Shown here: one piece after another, positions 7,301 to 14,070 of the stretch
Layout: every line of letters begins with the position of its first letter
Numbering within the stretch: the first letter of the stretch is position 1
Source of the DNA: Bacillota bacterium
GTDB taxonomy: Bacteria > Bacillota > Clostridia > Oscillospirales > Acutalibacteraceae
Direction: 5' to 3'
NCBI GenBank assembly: GCA_009786275.1
Contig: WQTL01000512.1
Location: 1 to 21,217 of the forward strand
Length of the DNA stretch: 21,217 nucleotides
Translations under genes and position numbers: made by a program
Notes under the pieces: model-generated
The model's input: only the letters and a program-made list of their open reading frames with translations
The model's database searches: none
Told to the model about the DNA's origin: nothing

Positions 7301-8432
7301 GCCGGGCGGGCTCTACGCCCAGCTTCTGGCCGCGCGCGTGCGCCCCAACGCCCCCGCCGCCGAGCAGCTCGAACGCGCGTTGGCTTCCCTGGCGGGCAGG
7401 GAATTCCCCGCCGCCCAGTGGGAGTCGCTCTTGTTATCTGCGCGTGTGAACGGATATCATACCGGCCTGCTGGATACGCTGCTGGCCCAGGGCGCGTTCT
7501 GCTGGCGGCTGGACGGGAAAAACCTTATGTTTTACGAGAGAGAGAGTTTGCAACAGCAGCCCGAATCGCCCTCCGGCAGCCTGTCCGAACCGGACTGGGA
7601 AATCCTTGGTACGCTGCGGGCGCGGGGCGCGTGCTTCGCCCACAGCCTGCCCGGCCGCGACCCCGCCGCGCAGACGCAGGCCCTGCTCTCTTTGGCTAAG
7701 CAAGGCCTGGTGACGACCGATTCCTTCGCGCCGGTGCGCTATTTGATCCGCGAAAAGGACATGGACGCCCTGCCGCCCAAGCGCAGGACCTCCGCCCGCG
7801 TGAACCTGAAGCTCGCCGGGCGGTGGGAGGCCCTGTGCCCGCCGATGGATTTGCCTATGCCCGCGCAGATCGACGCCGCGTTCGACCGCTATACGCTGCT
7901 CTGTCGCGAAACCGCACGGGAGGCAGGTCTGCCCTGGGCGGCGGCGCTCGCCCTGCTGCGCACGATGGAGTGGCAGGGGACGGTGCGCCGGGGCTACTTC
8001 CTGCGGGGCTTCAGCGGGGCGCAGTTTGTGCGGGCAGGGGAGTTGTCCTCTTTCACCTCCGCCCTGCGCGCCGCCCAAAACGAGGGCGAAATCCACTGGA
8101 TTTCCGCCGCCGACCCCGCGCAGATCGTCGGACGCCTGCTGCCCCACGCGCCCGGCCGCGAGTTCAAATGCATCGCCGCAAGCGCTGTCGGCATTTACAG
8201 GGGAGAAGTGGCCGCCCTGGCGGAGCGAAACGGCTCTGCCTTCACCTGCTACGAGCCGGACCTGGCGCGCCCGGCCCTGGAGTCCTTCCTGCGCGCGTAC
8301 CGGACCGGGCGGGTTTACCCCGGCCGCAGGAAGCTGCAGCTTGCGGAGTTCTCCCCGGAAACCGCGGAGTGGCTGCCCATCGTGGGCTTCCGCCGGGAGA
8401 TGCAATACTGGATACTGGATTTTAGACGTTAG
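4320..8432 (+). CDS. lhr: Lhr-type DEAD/DEAH-box superfamily 2 helicase
   Basis: This 1370-residue protein is an ATP-dependent helicase of the Lhr family, linked to DNA repair. Motifs in order: TPVQ (21-24), Walker A SPTGTGKT (41-48), TPES (136-139), DEMH (162-165), SAT (197-199), the motif V region IATASMELGIDVG (316-328) and motif VI QRLGRAGHRPG (347-357). Winged-helix and beta-barrel regions of the Lhr core should follow. The C-terminal part has RGYFLRGFSGAQF, a pattern I know from the long form of Lhr (E. coli type, about 1500 residues), whose C-terminal domain resembles AlkZ glycosylases. The start at 4320 is fixed by the promoter: an upstream in-frame extension would include the -35 and -10 boxes. 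The final codons and stop lie in a TTAGATTTTAGA-type repeat. No partner gene is adjacent on this strand. Confidence 0.9.
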   Translation: MDDIFTPQAQAWFSKSLGLPTPVQREAWPRIAAGEHVLVSSPTGTGKTLCAFLVFLDRLLAQAARGELPDKLQLIYISPLKSLATDIRENLQTPLEGISGEYGESLGIRVHLRTGDTPASERQKALRKPPHILLTTPESLFLLLTSQTGRTMLSGARACIIDEMHALLGNKRGAHLLLSLARLDKLCGEPLQRIGLSATLKDTGLAMRWLSPEPVVLAAPPAEKKFTIAVKKPNESGLLPEGSIWPEMAKAVIAQCEGCRTVLAFCEGRATAERLAHHVNQEAGEEFARTHHGSMDRDRRQQVEAQLRAGELRLLIATASMELGIDVGEVDKVIQVGPARTVSSLVQRLGRAGHRPGETSEMVVFPREGFEALQCALLAHLARRGDLEPLAPPEGCLDLLAQHLVSMAVGDGFREDDVMAILPRAYPFKDLTIDDLRAVLAMLAGDYEHAREVPVRPRILYDRIHGTVSGDNYSRILALSAGGTIPDRGYFAVKTEAGVKLGELDEEMVFEARCGDQFMLGTFPWRIVSIGHDDVTVAPGSRETAGVPFWKGDGSGRHIETGRAMGALLRGLVEDLHAGLLPETLESMGLDEGAVDDARGVIERQLEATGALPDDRTLLLEHFSTEAGEKQGLVHCVLGRRVNDPLALLCREAARRRGRDITVLTDDDGFLLFPKDGEDADPRWLYAFGGDEAVQILGALLPATPAFGMTFRYNAAHALIMGARDRGRHPLWVQRMRAAETLNALADRPEHPLLRESTRECLQDVWDIAALREVVAALRSGQIALREARTDEPSPLSITLRRAVEMQNMYDYDPTGDAVIARAHAQLEGLAQAPAALPPPKELLEQAAFGAKPPEDPAQLHSLLMAEGDIAAGELDVPAAWFEALAKQGRAAYIEPGLWVAAERADEYNLALEECDGEALRQIVRRLLRYRGGQTPQTLSERYFLPEEQAFALLLALREERHAVESEGVFYHAQNFERARLAFRNRRRGEIETLPGGLYAQLLAARVRPNAPAAEQLERALASLAGREFPAAQWESLLLSARVNGYHTGLLDTLLAQGAFCWRLDGKNLMFYERESLQQQPESPSGSLSEPDWEILGTLRARGACFAHSLPGRDPAAQTQALLSLAKQGLVTTDSFAPVRYLIREKDMDALPPKRRTSARVNLKLAGRWEALCPPMDLPMPAQIDAAFDRYTLLCRETAREAGLPWAAALALLRTMEWQGTVRRGYFLRGFSGAQFVRAGELSSFTSALRAAQNEGEIHWISAADPAQIVGRLLPHAPGREFKCIAASAVGIYRGEVAALAERNGSAFTCYEPDLARPALESFLRAYRTGRVYPGRRKLQLAEFSPETAEWLPIVGFRREMQYWILDFRR

Positions 8433-8440
8433 ATTTTAGA
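8421..8440 (+). repeat. TTAGATTTTAGA short repeat at the end of lhr
   Basis: The sequence ttttagacgttagattttaga overlaps the last codons of lhr and carries its TAG stop. A related run, tagattttagattttagac, lies in the leader of dnaD at 12037-12055. Confidence 0.5.
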
Positions 8441-8445
8441 TATTT

Positions 8446-8476
8446 GTAGGGGACGGCCTCTGGACGTCCCTGGGCC
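8446..8476 (+). repeat. 30-bp dispersed repeat (gtaggggacggcctc...ggacgtc)
   Basis: This unit in the gap between lhr and the M15 hydrolase gene matches, with about two differences over 30 bases, the reverse complement of 15137-15166, and partly 15089-15113. In the dnaC-distal element the unit occurs twice as an inverted pair; here only once. Confidence 0.7.
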
Positions 8477-8484
8477 TTTGGTGG

Positions 8485-9135
8485 TCAGCCTTGCCCGACG
8501 GCCTGGTTCGTCAGCGCCGTCCAGGTGGAGCAGCCCACCACGCCGTCTGCGGTGAGCCGGTTGAGCGCCTGGAAAGCGCGCACCTGCTCGCAGGTTGCGT
8601 AACCGAAGATGCCGTCGAGCTCCAGGTCCGAGCCGGTCACCAGGTTCAGGGCGTCCTGGAGGATGCAGACGTATACCCCGATGCAGCCCTGCCGCTGCAG
8701 GGGGTAGCCCGCGTCGCAGGCGGGGGGGCCCAGCCGGCGGTCGAAATGGACCCAGGTGGGCGTCAGGTACGCCGGCTCCACGTAGCTCCACAGGCCGCTG
8801 CGCGTGGCCAGTTGGCGCATCAACGCGCGCCGCGCATTGGTGAGGTTCTGCCCCACGTCGAAGGCGGTGCCCGCGTAGTGCTGGCTCTGGGCCGCGTGGC
8901 CGCCCTCGCCGATACGCTTGAAGATGTAGGGCGCGTAGATGGGCGAGCTCCACAGGCGCCGGAACGCCACCCAGGACTGCATGGCCTGCGAGGTGGTCCA
9001 TACCAGGTTGGAAAGCGAGCGGCCCCGGAACTCGCCCGCCGTCATGGTCTCGTCGGCGTAGGGCATGGGCTCGCGCGGGTCGCGGCCGAAGCGCTCCATG
9101 CGCCCCAGCTGGGTGTTGTGGACTAAAACGGTCAT
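8485..9135 (-). CDS. M15-type peptidoglycan peptidase with C-terminal peptidoglycan-binding domain
   Basis: The 216-residue product has SQHYAGTAFD (His86 and Asp93) and TPTWVHFD (His130), the zinc-ligand pattern of M15 D-Ala-D-Ala carboxypeptidases and phage endolysins. The C-terminal 70 residues (LQRQGCIGVYVCILQDAL, then DGIFGYATCEQVRAFQ and DGVVGCSTWTAL) form two halves of a PG_binding_1 domain. The likely role is cutting or trimming peptide stems in the cell wall. No signal peptide is visible, so it is either exported in another way or released by lysis like an endolysin. The start at 9135 is supported by GGAGGGGG ten bases upstream, but that site is part of the terminator hairpin of the preceding gene. 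An ATG in the hairpin loop (9156) is the alternative. Confidence 0.75.
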   Translation of the reverse strand: MTVLVHNTQLGRMERFGRDPREPMPYADETMTAGEFRGRSLSNLVWTTSQAMQSWVAFRRLWSSPIYAPYIFKRIGEGGHAAQSQHYAGTAFDVGQNLTNARRALMRQLATRSGLWSYVEPAYLTPTWVHFDRRLGPPACDAGYPLQRQGCIGVYVCILQDALNLVTGSDLELDGIFGYATCEQVRAFQALNRLTADGVVGCSTWTALTNQAVGQG

Positions 9136-9136
9136 G

Positions 9137-9173
9137 AAAAAGCCCCCTCCGCACATGTGTATGCGGAGGGGGC
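9137..9173 (-). terminator. Terminator after the Ig-like protein gene, overlapping the next gene's ribosome binding site
   Basis: A perfect 12-bp stem pairs 9142-9153 with 9162-9173 around an eight-base loop, followed on the minus strand by TTTTT (9141-9137). The 3' arm contains GGAGGGGG and the ATG of the M15 gene starts one base after the T-tract. Confidence 0.85.
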
Positions 9174-9198
9174 CTTGCGCATGCTTTGCCTTACGGGA

Positions 9199-11157
9199 TT
9201 AGATGAACCACATCCAGATCCAGCCGAACAGCACGATGAACTTGAACCAGTTCCAGAAATTCGAGACGTACCTCGTGTTGTAGCCGAACAGGCCGACCCA
9301 TTTTGTGGGTTTGACCGGCGGCGGGCTGACGATGGTGATGGACAGCGCCTTGGTGTAGGTGCCCGCGCTGTTGGCCGCCTTGACGGTGAAGTCGAACTTG
9401 CCCGTCTTGGTGGGCGTGCCCGAAATCACGCCGCTGGCCGCGTCGAGCGCCAGGCCGTCCGGCAGGACGCCGCTGTCAATGGTCCACGTGATGGGCGCGG
9501 AGCCCGTGGACAAGAGGGTCAGGCCCTGGTTGTAGGCCACCCCCATGGTGCCGCCCAGCAGGGACTCGTTCTGGATGCCCGGCGGCACGGGCTTGGGGCC
9601 GATGACGATGGTCAGCTCCTTGAAGCCGTCCTCCTCGCCGCTGGCGGAGTTGTAAGCCCTGACGGTGAAGGTATAGGTGCCCTTCTTCGCGGGGGTACCC
9701 GAGATCACGCCATTGGCGGCGTTGAACGTCAACCCGTTGGGCAGGTTGCCGCTGACGAACGTCCACGTGTAAGCGTCCGCGCACGTCGCCTCGATGGTCT
9801 GCTCGTACAGCGTTTCGAGGAAGCCGTCCGGCAGGGCGGTGGTCGTGACCAGGGGGGCTTCCGGCGCGGGGTTGATGTAGAGAGGCAGTATCTTGGTTTC
9901 AAGGTTTGTTCCGGTGCTCCCTGCGGGGTCGGGCCTGTTGTCAACCGTAATTTTGACATTGAAGTTGCCGTCCTGCGTGGGCTTCCCCGAAATTTCGCAG
10001 GTGGCCGGGTTGAATGTCAGGCCGTTCGGCAAGTCTTCGACTGTCCATGTGAAGGGGGGGGTGCACCCCGGTTTCGCCTCGAGGACCACAGGGCCGTAGG
10101 GCACGCCGACGCCGCCGTCCGGCAGCGCAGCCGTCGCGAGCGCCGCCGCGACGCAGGGCTTGGCCACGATCTTCGCCCACTGGTAACTGGGGTCGATCAC
10201 CGCCGTGCCGTCGCTGATGAGCTTCGTGGAGTTCGCGGTCGTCGTTTTGCTCACGTAATACTCGTAGCCGCGGGGCACCGTGTAGGCCGGGTTGAGCGCG
10301 CCGTTTTCGCCCGATGCCACCACCGTGGCCCCGGCGATACCGGTGATCGTGAGCTTGCCCAGGATGCCGTAGCTGTTCAATGCCGTTGCGTCGCCTGTGG
10401 CATTGAGCACGGTGGGGGCCGAATCGTTGTCGCTGCCGTTGACGGTAATGGTGCCGAACAAGGTGTCGTCCTCAATCGCAAGGTTCAGGTTGGCCTTCAT
10501 GGCGCGCACGCCCGTGCTCACGCCGGTTGCCGCCGCGCCGCCCGTGGCGTTCACCTTGGCGCTCTCTTGGATGGTGAGATTGAACGCTTTGAGGCCGTTG
10601 GTTTCCACTCTGCTCGCAGCTACGTTGCCGCCCTTGAAGCTCAGGGTGTTATTGCCCTTCACTGTAAGGAGACCGTTGCTGATAATCCCAGTGGTGGCGG
10701 CAGCGCCGCTGTAAGTGCTGGTGAATGAGCCGGGGCCGTTAAGCTCGAAAACCGTGTTGGGGGGGACGCTCAACGCGATGTTGGCGCTGGTACTGAAGCT
10801 GAAGTTCGGGTTGATTTTGACTGTGTAAGTTTTCTCGCCGCCGGACGTAGCGACGGAGGGCACGGCGCCGGGTGTGGTCGCTGCGCTGGTAATAGCTGAC
10901 CCTACATTCCAGGAGCCGATAGAGATGCCGCCCAGTAACCCGCCCAGTAAGCCGCCTAACATGTCTGGATTGCCCTGGAAAAATTTGCCGTCTTGTGTGT
11001 TCAACCAATCGAGCCAGGACGCGCCCAGCAAGGGGTCGCTGCCAACCAGGGTCAGGACGTAACTGTCCGTTACCGAGCCGGCGCTTGCGAGGGTCGCCAG
11101 GCCCAGGGCCATTGCCAGTGTAAGTAAGATGCTGAGTATGCGCTTGGTAGTTTTCAT
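9199..11157 (-). CDS. Secreted protein with three Ig-like (He_PIG) domains and Trp-rich C-terminal tail
   Basis: The 652-residue protein starts with a clear signal peptide (MKTTKRILSILLTLAMALGL then ATLASA, cleavage near 26). A Gly/Leu-rich stretch (67-82) and a region of short beta-strand-like repeats (about 108-330, with LTVKGNNTLSFKGGN and LTIQESAKVNATGGA) resemble a beta-solenoid. Three putative Ig domains of the He_PIG type follow (about 341-430, 438-520, 527-610), each with the pattern LPxGLxFxxxxGxISGTP. The last 35 residues carry six Trp and end FGWIWMWFI. There is no LPXTG motif and no basic tail. It is probably a surface or matrix protein. The ATG has an AAGGGAAAG site upstream; the gene has its own promoter (11212-11240) and terminator. 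Confidence 0.85.
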   Translation of the reverse strand: MKTTKRILSILLTLAMALGLATLASAGSVTDSYVLTLVGSDPLLGASWLDWLNTQDGKFFQGNPDMLGGLLGGLLGGISIGSWNVGSAITSAATTPGAVPSVATSGGEKTYTVKINPNFSFSTSANIALSVPPNTVFELNGPGSFTSTYSGAAATTGIISNGLLTVKGNNTLSFKGGNVAASRVETNGLKAFNLTIQESAKVNATGGAAATGVSTGVRAMKANLNLAIEDDTLFGTITVNGSDNDSAPTVLNATGDATALNSYGILGKLTITGIAGATVVASGENGALNPAYTVPRGYEYYVSKTTTANSTKLISDGTAVIDPSYQWAKIVAKPCVAAALATAALPDGGVGVPYGPVVLEAKPGCTPPFTWTVEDLPNGLTFNPATCEISGKPTQDGNFNVKITVDNRPDPAGSTGTNLETKILPLYINPAPEAPLVTTTALPDGFLETLYEQTIEATCADAYTWTFVSGNLPNGLTFNAANGVISGTPAKKGTYTFTVRAYNSASGEEDGFKELTIVIGPKPVPPGIQNESLLGGTMGVAYNQGLTLLSTGSAPITWTIDSGVLPDGLALDAASGVISGTPTKTGKFDFTVKAANSAGTYTKALSITIVSPPPVKPTKWVGLFGYNTRYVSNFWNWFKFIVLFGWIWMWFI

Positions 11158-11211
11158 TGTGCTCTTTCCCTTCTGTATTCAAATAAATGAAGCATCGCAT
11201 TCATAGATACA

Positions 11212-11240
11212 ATGATAGCAAAAGCGTATAGATTTGTCAA
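11212..11240 (-). promoter_or_regulatory. Promoter of the Ig-like surface protein gene
   Basis: Minus-strand TTGACA (11240-11235) and TATCAT (11217-11212) with a 17-base spacer. The leader to the ATG at 11157 is about 48 bases. Confidence 0.75.
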
Positions 11241-11281
11241 GCCCTTCGCGAAAATTTTCGGCGAAAAGTCCGCACAGGGGG

Positions 11282-11611
11282 TTACACGGCCTTCTTCAGC
11301 GCCCGTTCCAGCCAGACGGAGGCGATATCGATGGCGTTGTAGAGCCCGCGGCGCTCGCAGCGCTGCTGTATGCACTCCATGGGGTTGAGGTCCGGGTCGG
11401 TGCTCATGAGCCAGACGTTGATTTTCTCGGCCACCTGCATGCCTTTGACCTCCTTGGTGGTGGAGATCTTCAGCATCACCACGTAGGGGTCGGCCAGGGA
11501 GCCGTAGTAGATCGTATCGCCGCAGCGCACCAGGGGGTGCCCCTTGTAGATCCAGAAGGGGCTTTTCTCCCCGGCGGGGGCGGCGGCTGGTTTGGTTTTT
11601 GTCTCGGGCAT
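11282..11611 (-). CDS. Conserved-looking hypothetical protein in the ireB operon
   Basis: I do not recognise a named family. The 109-residue protein starts MPETKTKPAAAPAGEKSPFW, a Pro/Ala/Lys-rich tail, followed by a compact domain (about 22-105) with GHPLVRCGDTIYYGSLADPY, a mostly beta pattern, and a C-terminal helix NAIDIASVWLERALKKA. No signal peptide or membrane segment is seen. The ATG at 11611 lies four bases after the ireB stop and has GAGG eight bases upstream inside ireB; a TTG directly before it is a less likely start. Tight coupling to ireB suggests joint expression. I recall similar small clostridial proteins without known function. Confidence 0.75.
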   Translation of the reverse strand: MPETKTKPAAAPAGEKSPFWIYKGHPLVRCGDTIYYGSLADPYVVMLKISTTKEVKGMQVAEKINVWLMSTDPDLNPMECIQQRCERRGLYNAIDIASVWLERALKKAV

Positions 11612-11614
11612 CAA

Positions 11615-11899
11615 TCAGGCCTCGTCTTTCTTTTCGCTTGCGCCGCCTGCGGCGGCGTTGGCCAGGTACTCCCGCACCAGCTCCTGCAGCAGCTCGTCGC
11701 GGTCGAGGCGGCGCACCAGGCTGCGGGCGTTGTTGTGGGTGGTGATGTACGTCGGATCCTCCGAGAGGATATAGCCCACCATCTGGCTGATGGGGTTATA
11801 GCCCTTCTCGTCCAGGGCCTGGTACACCTGGCGCAGGATCAGGCGCATTTCGTTTTCCGGCTCCTGCCTGATGGAGAACTGGATCGTGGATTCGTTCAA
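11615..11899 (-). CDS. ireB: IreB family regulatory phosphoprotein
   Basis: The 94-residue form starting MNESTIQFSI contains EKGYNPISQMVGYILSEDP and YITTHNNARSLVRRLDRDE, the hallmark of the IreB/UPF0297 family (about 88 residues elsewhere). In Enterococcus IreB is phosphorylated by the PASTA kinase IreK on Thr near the N-terminus and controls cell-envelope stress tolerance; here Ser4 and Thr5 are candidate sites. The start is a TTG at 11899 preceded by GGAGGGG six bases upstream. The frame stays open to an ATG at 11995, but the promoter lies inside that extension, so the longer form is unlikely. The C-terminus has an extra Ala/Gly and acidic tail. Its usual neighbours alaS and ruvX are absent here. 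Confidence 0.92.
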   Translation of the reverse strand: MNESTIQFSIRQEPENEMRLILRQVYQALDEKGYNPISQMVGYILSEDPTYITTHNNARSLVRRLDRDELLQELVREYLANAAAGGASEKKDEA

Positions 11900-11935
11900 G
11901 CGCGTCCCCTCCAATGGATATAGTCTATCTAGCTT

Positions 11936-11964
11936 ATTATACACCATGCCCGGAGAAATTTCAA
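11936..11964 (-). promoter_or_regulatory. Promoter of ireB
   Basis: Minus-strand TTGAAA (11964-11959), 17-base spacer, TATAAT (11941-11936). Predicted start near 11929, giving a leader of about 30 bases before the TTG start codon. This promoter decides the start of ireB. Confidence 0.8.
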
Positions 11965-12014
11965 GGCTTTTCGCAGGTTTTTTCATTTTAAACATTCCCT
12001 TTTCCGTTTTGGTG

Positions 12015-12023
12015 TGGTATGAT
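12015..12023 (+). promoter_or_regulatory. Possible extended -10 promoter of dnaD-esterase-dnaC
   Basis: TGGTATGAT fits an extended -10 element (TGn plus TATGAT). No good -35 box is found 17 bases upstream. It lies 43 bases before the dnaD ATG and is the only candidate I see. Confidence 0.4.
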
Positions 12024-12036
12024 AGATATCAGAGGC

Positions 12037-12055
12037 TAGATTTTAGATTTTAGAC
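12037..12055 (+). repeat. TTAGATTTTAGA short repeat in the dnaD leader
   Basis: Tandem TAGATTT units lie between the possible promoter and dnaD, leaving only a GGGGG run as a ribosome binding site. The same motif occurs at the end of lhr (8421-8440). Confidence 0.5.
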
Positions 12056-12065
12056 GGGGGTTGCC

Positions 12066-13073
12066 ATGGGTTACCGGCCTGCGATGCCGGGCATGTTCGC
12101 CGTGCCCGAGGCCCTGGTGGACGAGCATTTGAAGCTCGCCAGGGAGCTGGACCTGAAGGTCCTGCTGTGGATATTGCGCAAGGGCGAGGTGGGCGGCCTG
12201 GAGGCCCTGGCGCACTGGCTGGGCCGCCCCGAAGGGGACCTGGTGGACGCGGCGCAGTTCTGGATCGACAAGGGGCTTGTTACAGTTGACAGCGGACAGT
12301 TGACAGTTGACAGTGCCGAGGCGAAAGCGGCAGTGCAGCCGGCGGCTTTGCCTGTGCCTGTTGTTGCCGTGCCCGCGCCTGACGAGTTGCCGCCCATCCG
12401 CCCGACGGCCACGCAGGTTTTGACCCGCACGCAGGAGGACGCCGCTTTGCGCAGGCTGTTCCGGGAGGCGGACAAGCTGCTGGGGCGCACCATCGGCTAC
12501 GAGGGGCAATGCACCCTGCTGATGCTGCACGACACCTACGGCCTGCCGAGCGAAGTGATTTTCATGCTGCTCACGCACTGCGCCAAACTGGAGAAGACGA
12601 ACATCTCGTACATCATGAAAGCGGGGGCCGCCTGGGCCGAACGGGAGATCGACACCATCGAGAAGGCCGGCGAGTGGATCGCCTACCTGGAAAACAGCAG
12701 CTCGCTGTGGAACCAGCTGTGCCGCCACGCGGGCAAGGACATCCCCAAGGGCAAGGCCCGGGAGAAGTACCTGCTGCGCTGGAGCGGGGAGCTGGGCTTC
12801 GGCATGGACATGATCTGCCTGGCCTACGACGAGATGGCGGACAGCTGCTCCAAGATCGAGTTCGCGTACATCGACAAGGTCCTTGAGGGCTGGCACGCCG
12901 CGGGGGTCAAAACCCCGGCGGGGGCCGCCGCCGCGAAGGAGCAATTCAGGGCGAAACAGGCAACTCCCGCGCCTCAAAAACCCGGGCGGGAGAGCGCGCC
13001 GCAGCACAGGCCTTCCTTCGACCTGGCGGCCTATGAGCGCAGCACGCTGCAGGTGCCCGTATTCGAAGAATAA
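12066..13073 (+). CDS. DnaD-family replication initiation protein
   Basis: This 335-residue protein should help load the replicative helicase at the origin or at restart sites. The N-terminal part (about 10-75) looks like a winged-helix module (LLWILRKGEVGGLEALAHWL). Two DnaD/DnaB_2-type helical domains follow (about 118-195 and 205-280); the second ends in YIDKVLEGW (268-276), the conserved family signature, and the first in YIMKAGAAW. The tail SFDLAAYER...VPVFEE is typical of clostridial members. The linker VTVDSGQLTVDSAEAK (72-87) is encoded by a tandem ACAGTTGACAG repeat, not seen in relatives I know. Distance to the dnaC-like gene, usually the next gene, is filled by an esterase. The ribosome binding site is weak (GGGGG). 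Confidence 0.88.
   Translation: MGYRPAMPGMFAVPEALVDEHLKLARELDLKVLLWILRKGEVGGLEALAHWLGRPEGDLVDAAQFWIDKGLVTVDSGQLTVDSAEAKAAVQPAALPVPVVAVPAPDELPPIRPTATQVLTRTQEDAALRRLFREADKLLGRTIGYEGQCTLLMLHDTYGLPSEVIFMLLTHCAKLEKTNISYIMKAGAAWAEREIDTIEKAGEWIAYLENSSSLWNQLCRHAGKDIPKGKAREKYLLRWSGELGFGMDMICLAYDEMADSCSKIEFAYIDKVLEGWHAAGVKTPAGAAAAKEQFRAKQATPAPQKPGRESAPQHRPSFDLAAYERSTLQVPVFEE
12281..12314 (+). repeat. In-frame ACAGTTGACAG repeat inside dnaD
   Basis: Three near-identical units of the form acagttgaca(g) follow one another in the dnaD linker. They are read as VTVDSGQLTVDS. The same kind of repeat is, from memory, dispersed between genes in some gut Clostridia. Confidence 0.65.
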
Positions 13074-13095
13074 GAAACAAGAAAAGGAGAACCCT

Positions 13096-14070
13096 ATGAC
13101 GCCCCATGAACTGTACCTGAACCAAATGGCCAAGACCGAGCCGCTGCTGCGCCTGCGGGAGGGCCAGCCCCCGGAGAAATGGCGGGCCCTCGCCCGGCAA
13201 AAGCTGCGCGAGCTGCTGGGCATGGATCAAATCCTGCCCTGCCGGCTGGATTTCCGGGCGGAGGAGACCATCGACGCGGGGGACTACACCCGCACGCGCT
13301 TTACCTTCCAGAGCGAGCCGGGCTTCCGCGTGCCGGGGTATTTTTGTATGCCGAGGGACGGGGACGCCTCCAAGGTGATGATCTGCCTGCAGGGGCACAG
13401 CACGGGCATGCACATCTCCCTGGGGGAGACGAAGTACCCCGGGGACGAGATCGACGGCGACCGGGACTTCGTCAGGCACGCGATTGACCACGGCCACGCC
13501 GCGCTGGTGATCGAGCAGCGCTGCTTCGGCGAGCAGGGCGGCAGGCCCGAGGGCGGCACCAACTGCGGCCAAGCCTCCATGACGGCGCTGCTGCTGGGGC
13601 GCACCACCCTGGCCGGGCGCGTGTGGGACGTCACGCGGGCCATCGACGTGGCCGAGGCGCAGTTCAGCCCGGGCGCGCAGTACTGCTGCATGGGGAACTC
13701 CGGCGGGGGCACCGCCACCTGGTACGCCGCCGCCGTGGAGCCGCGCATCGCCAAGGCCATGCCCTCCTGCGCCGTATGCAGCTTCGACGGCTCCATCGCG
13801 CCCATCGGCCACTGCATCTGCAACTACGTGCCGGGCATCCGCCAGTGGTTCGACATGGGGGACCTGGCGGGCCTCATCGCGCCGCGGCCCCTGGTCGTGG
13901 TGGCCGGGCTGAAGGACAGGATATTCCCCATCGACGCCACGCGGGAGACGTTTCAGCTGATACAATCATATTATGCGGCCGCGGGCGCGCCGGATGCTTG
14001 TAAATTATATGTGGGCCCGGAGGGGCACCGCTTCTATGCCGAGGCCTGGGAGGAATTTGTGCTCTTATGA
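13096..14070 (+). CDS. Alpha/beta hydrolase of the acetyl-xylan-esterase type
   Basis: The 324-residue protein has the alpha/beta-hydrolase layout: oxyanion region CLQGHSTGMH (97-106), nucleophile elbow GNSGGG with Ser202, acid Asp274 in GLKDRIFPID and His311 in GPEGHRF. The DLAGLIAPRPLVVVAG segment before the Asp is typical of the PF12715-type (Abhydrolase_7) family that includes acetylxylan and other carboxyl esterases. No signal peptide is visible, so it acts in the cytoplasm, perhaps deacetylating imported sugars. The ATG at 13096 has AAAAGGAGA seven bases upstream; longer open frames overlap dnaD and are not supported. It starts 22 bases after dnaD and its stop overlaps the dnaC start as ATGA, so it is translationally coupled to a replication gene with which it has no known link. 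Confidence 0.8.
   Translation: MTPHELYLNQMAKTEPLLRLREGQPPEKWRALARQKLRELLGMDQILPCRLDFRAEETIDAGDYTRTRFTFQSEPGFRVPGYFCMPRDGDASKVMICLQGHSTGMHISLGETKYPGDEIDGDRDFVRHAIDHGHAALVIEQRCFGEQGGRPEGGTNCGQASMTALLLGRTTLAGRVWDVTRAIDVAEAQFSPGAQYCCMGNSGGGTATWYAAAVEPRIAKAMPSCAVCSFDGSIAPIGHCICNYVPGIRQWFDMGDLAGLIAPRPLVVVAGLKDRIFPIDATRETFQLIQSYYAAAGAPDACKLYVGPEGHRFYAEAWEEFVLL

Noticed and set aside
4281..8405. Several long minus-strand frames opposite lhr (for example 6045-7235 and 7434-8405)
   Set aside because: High GC at third positions removes stops in the antisense frames; products lack recognisable domains and the sense frame carries all helicase motifs.
9199..9310. LPXTG sortase signal at the end of the Ig-like protein
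   Set aside because: No LPXTG-like motif and no basic residues after the hydrophobic run.
9157..10728. 523-codon plus-strand frame opposite the Ig-like protein gene
   Set aside because: The minus frame has a signal peptide, repeated domains, promoter and terminator; the plus frame has none of these.
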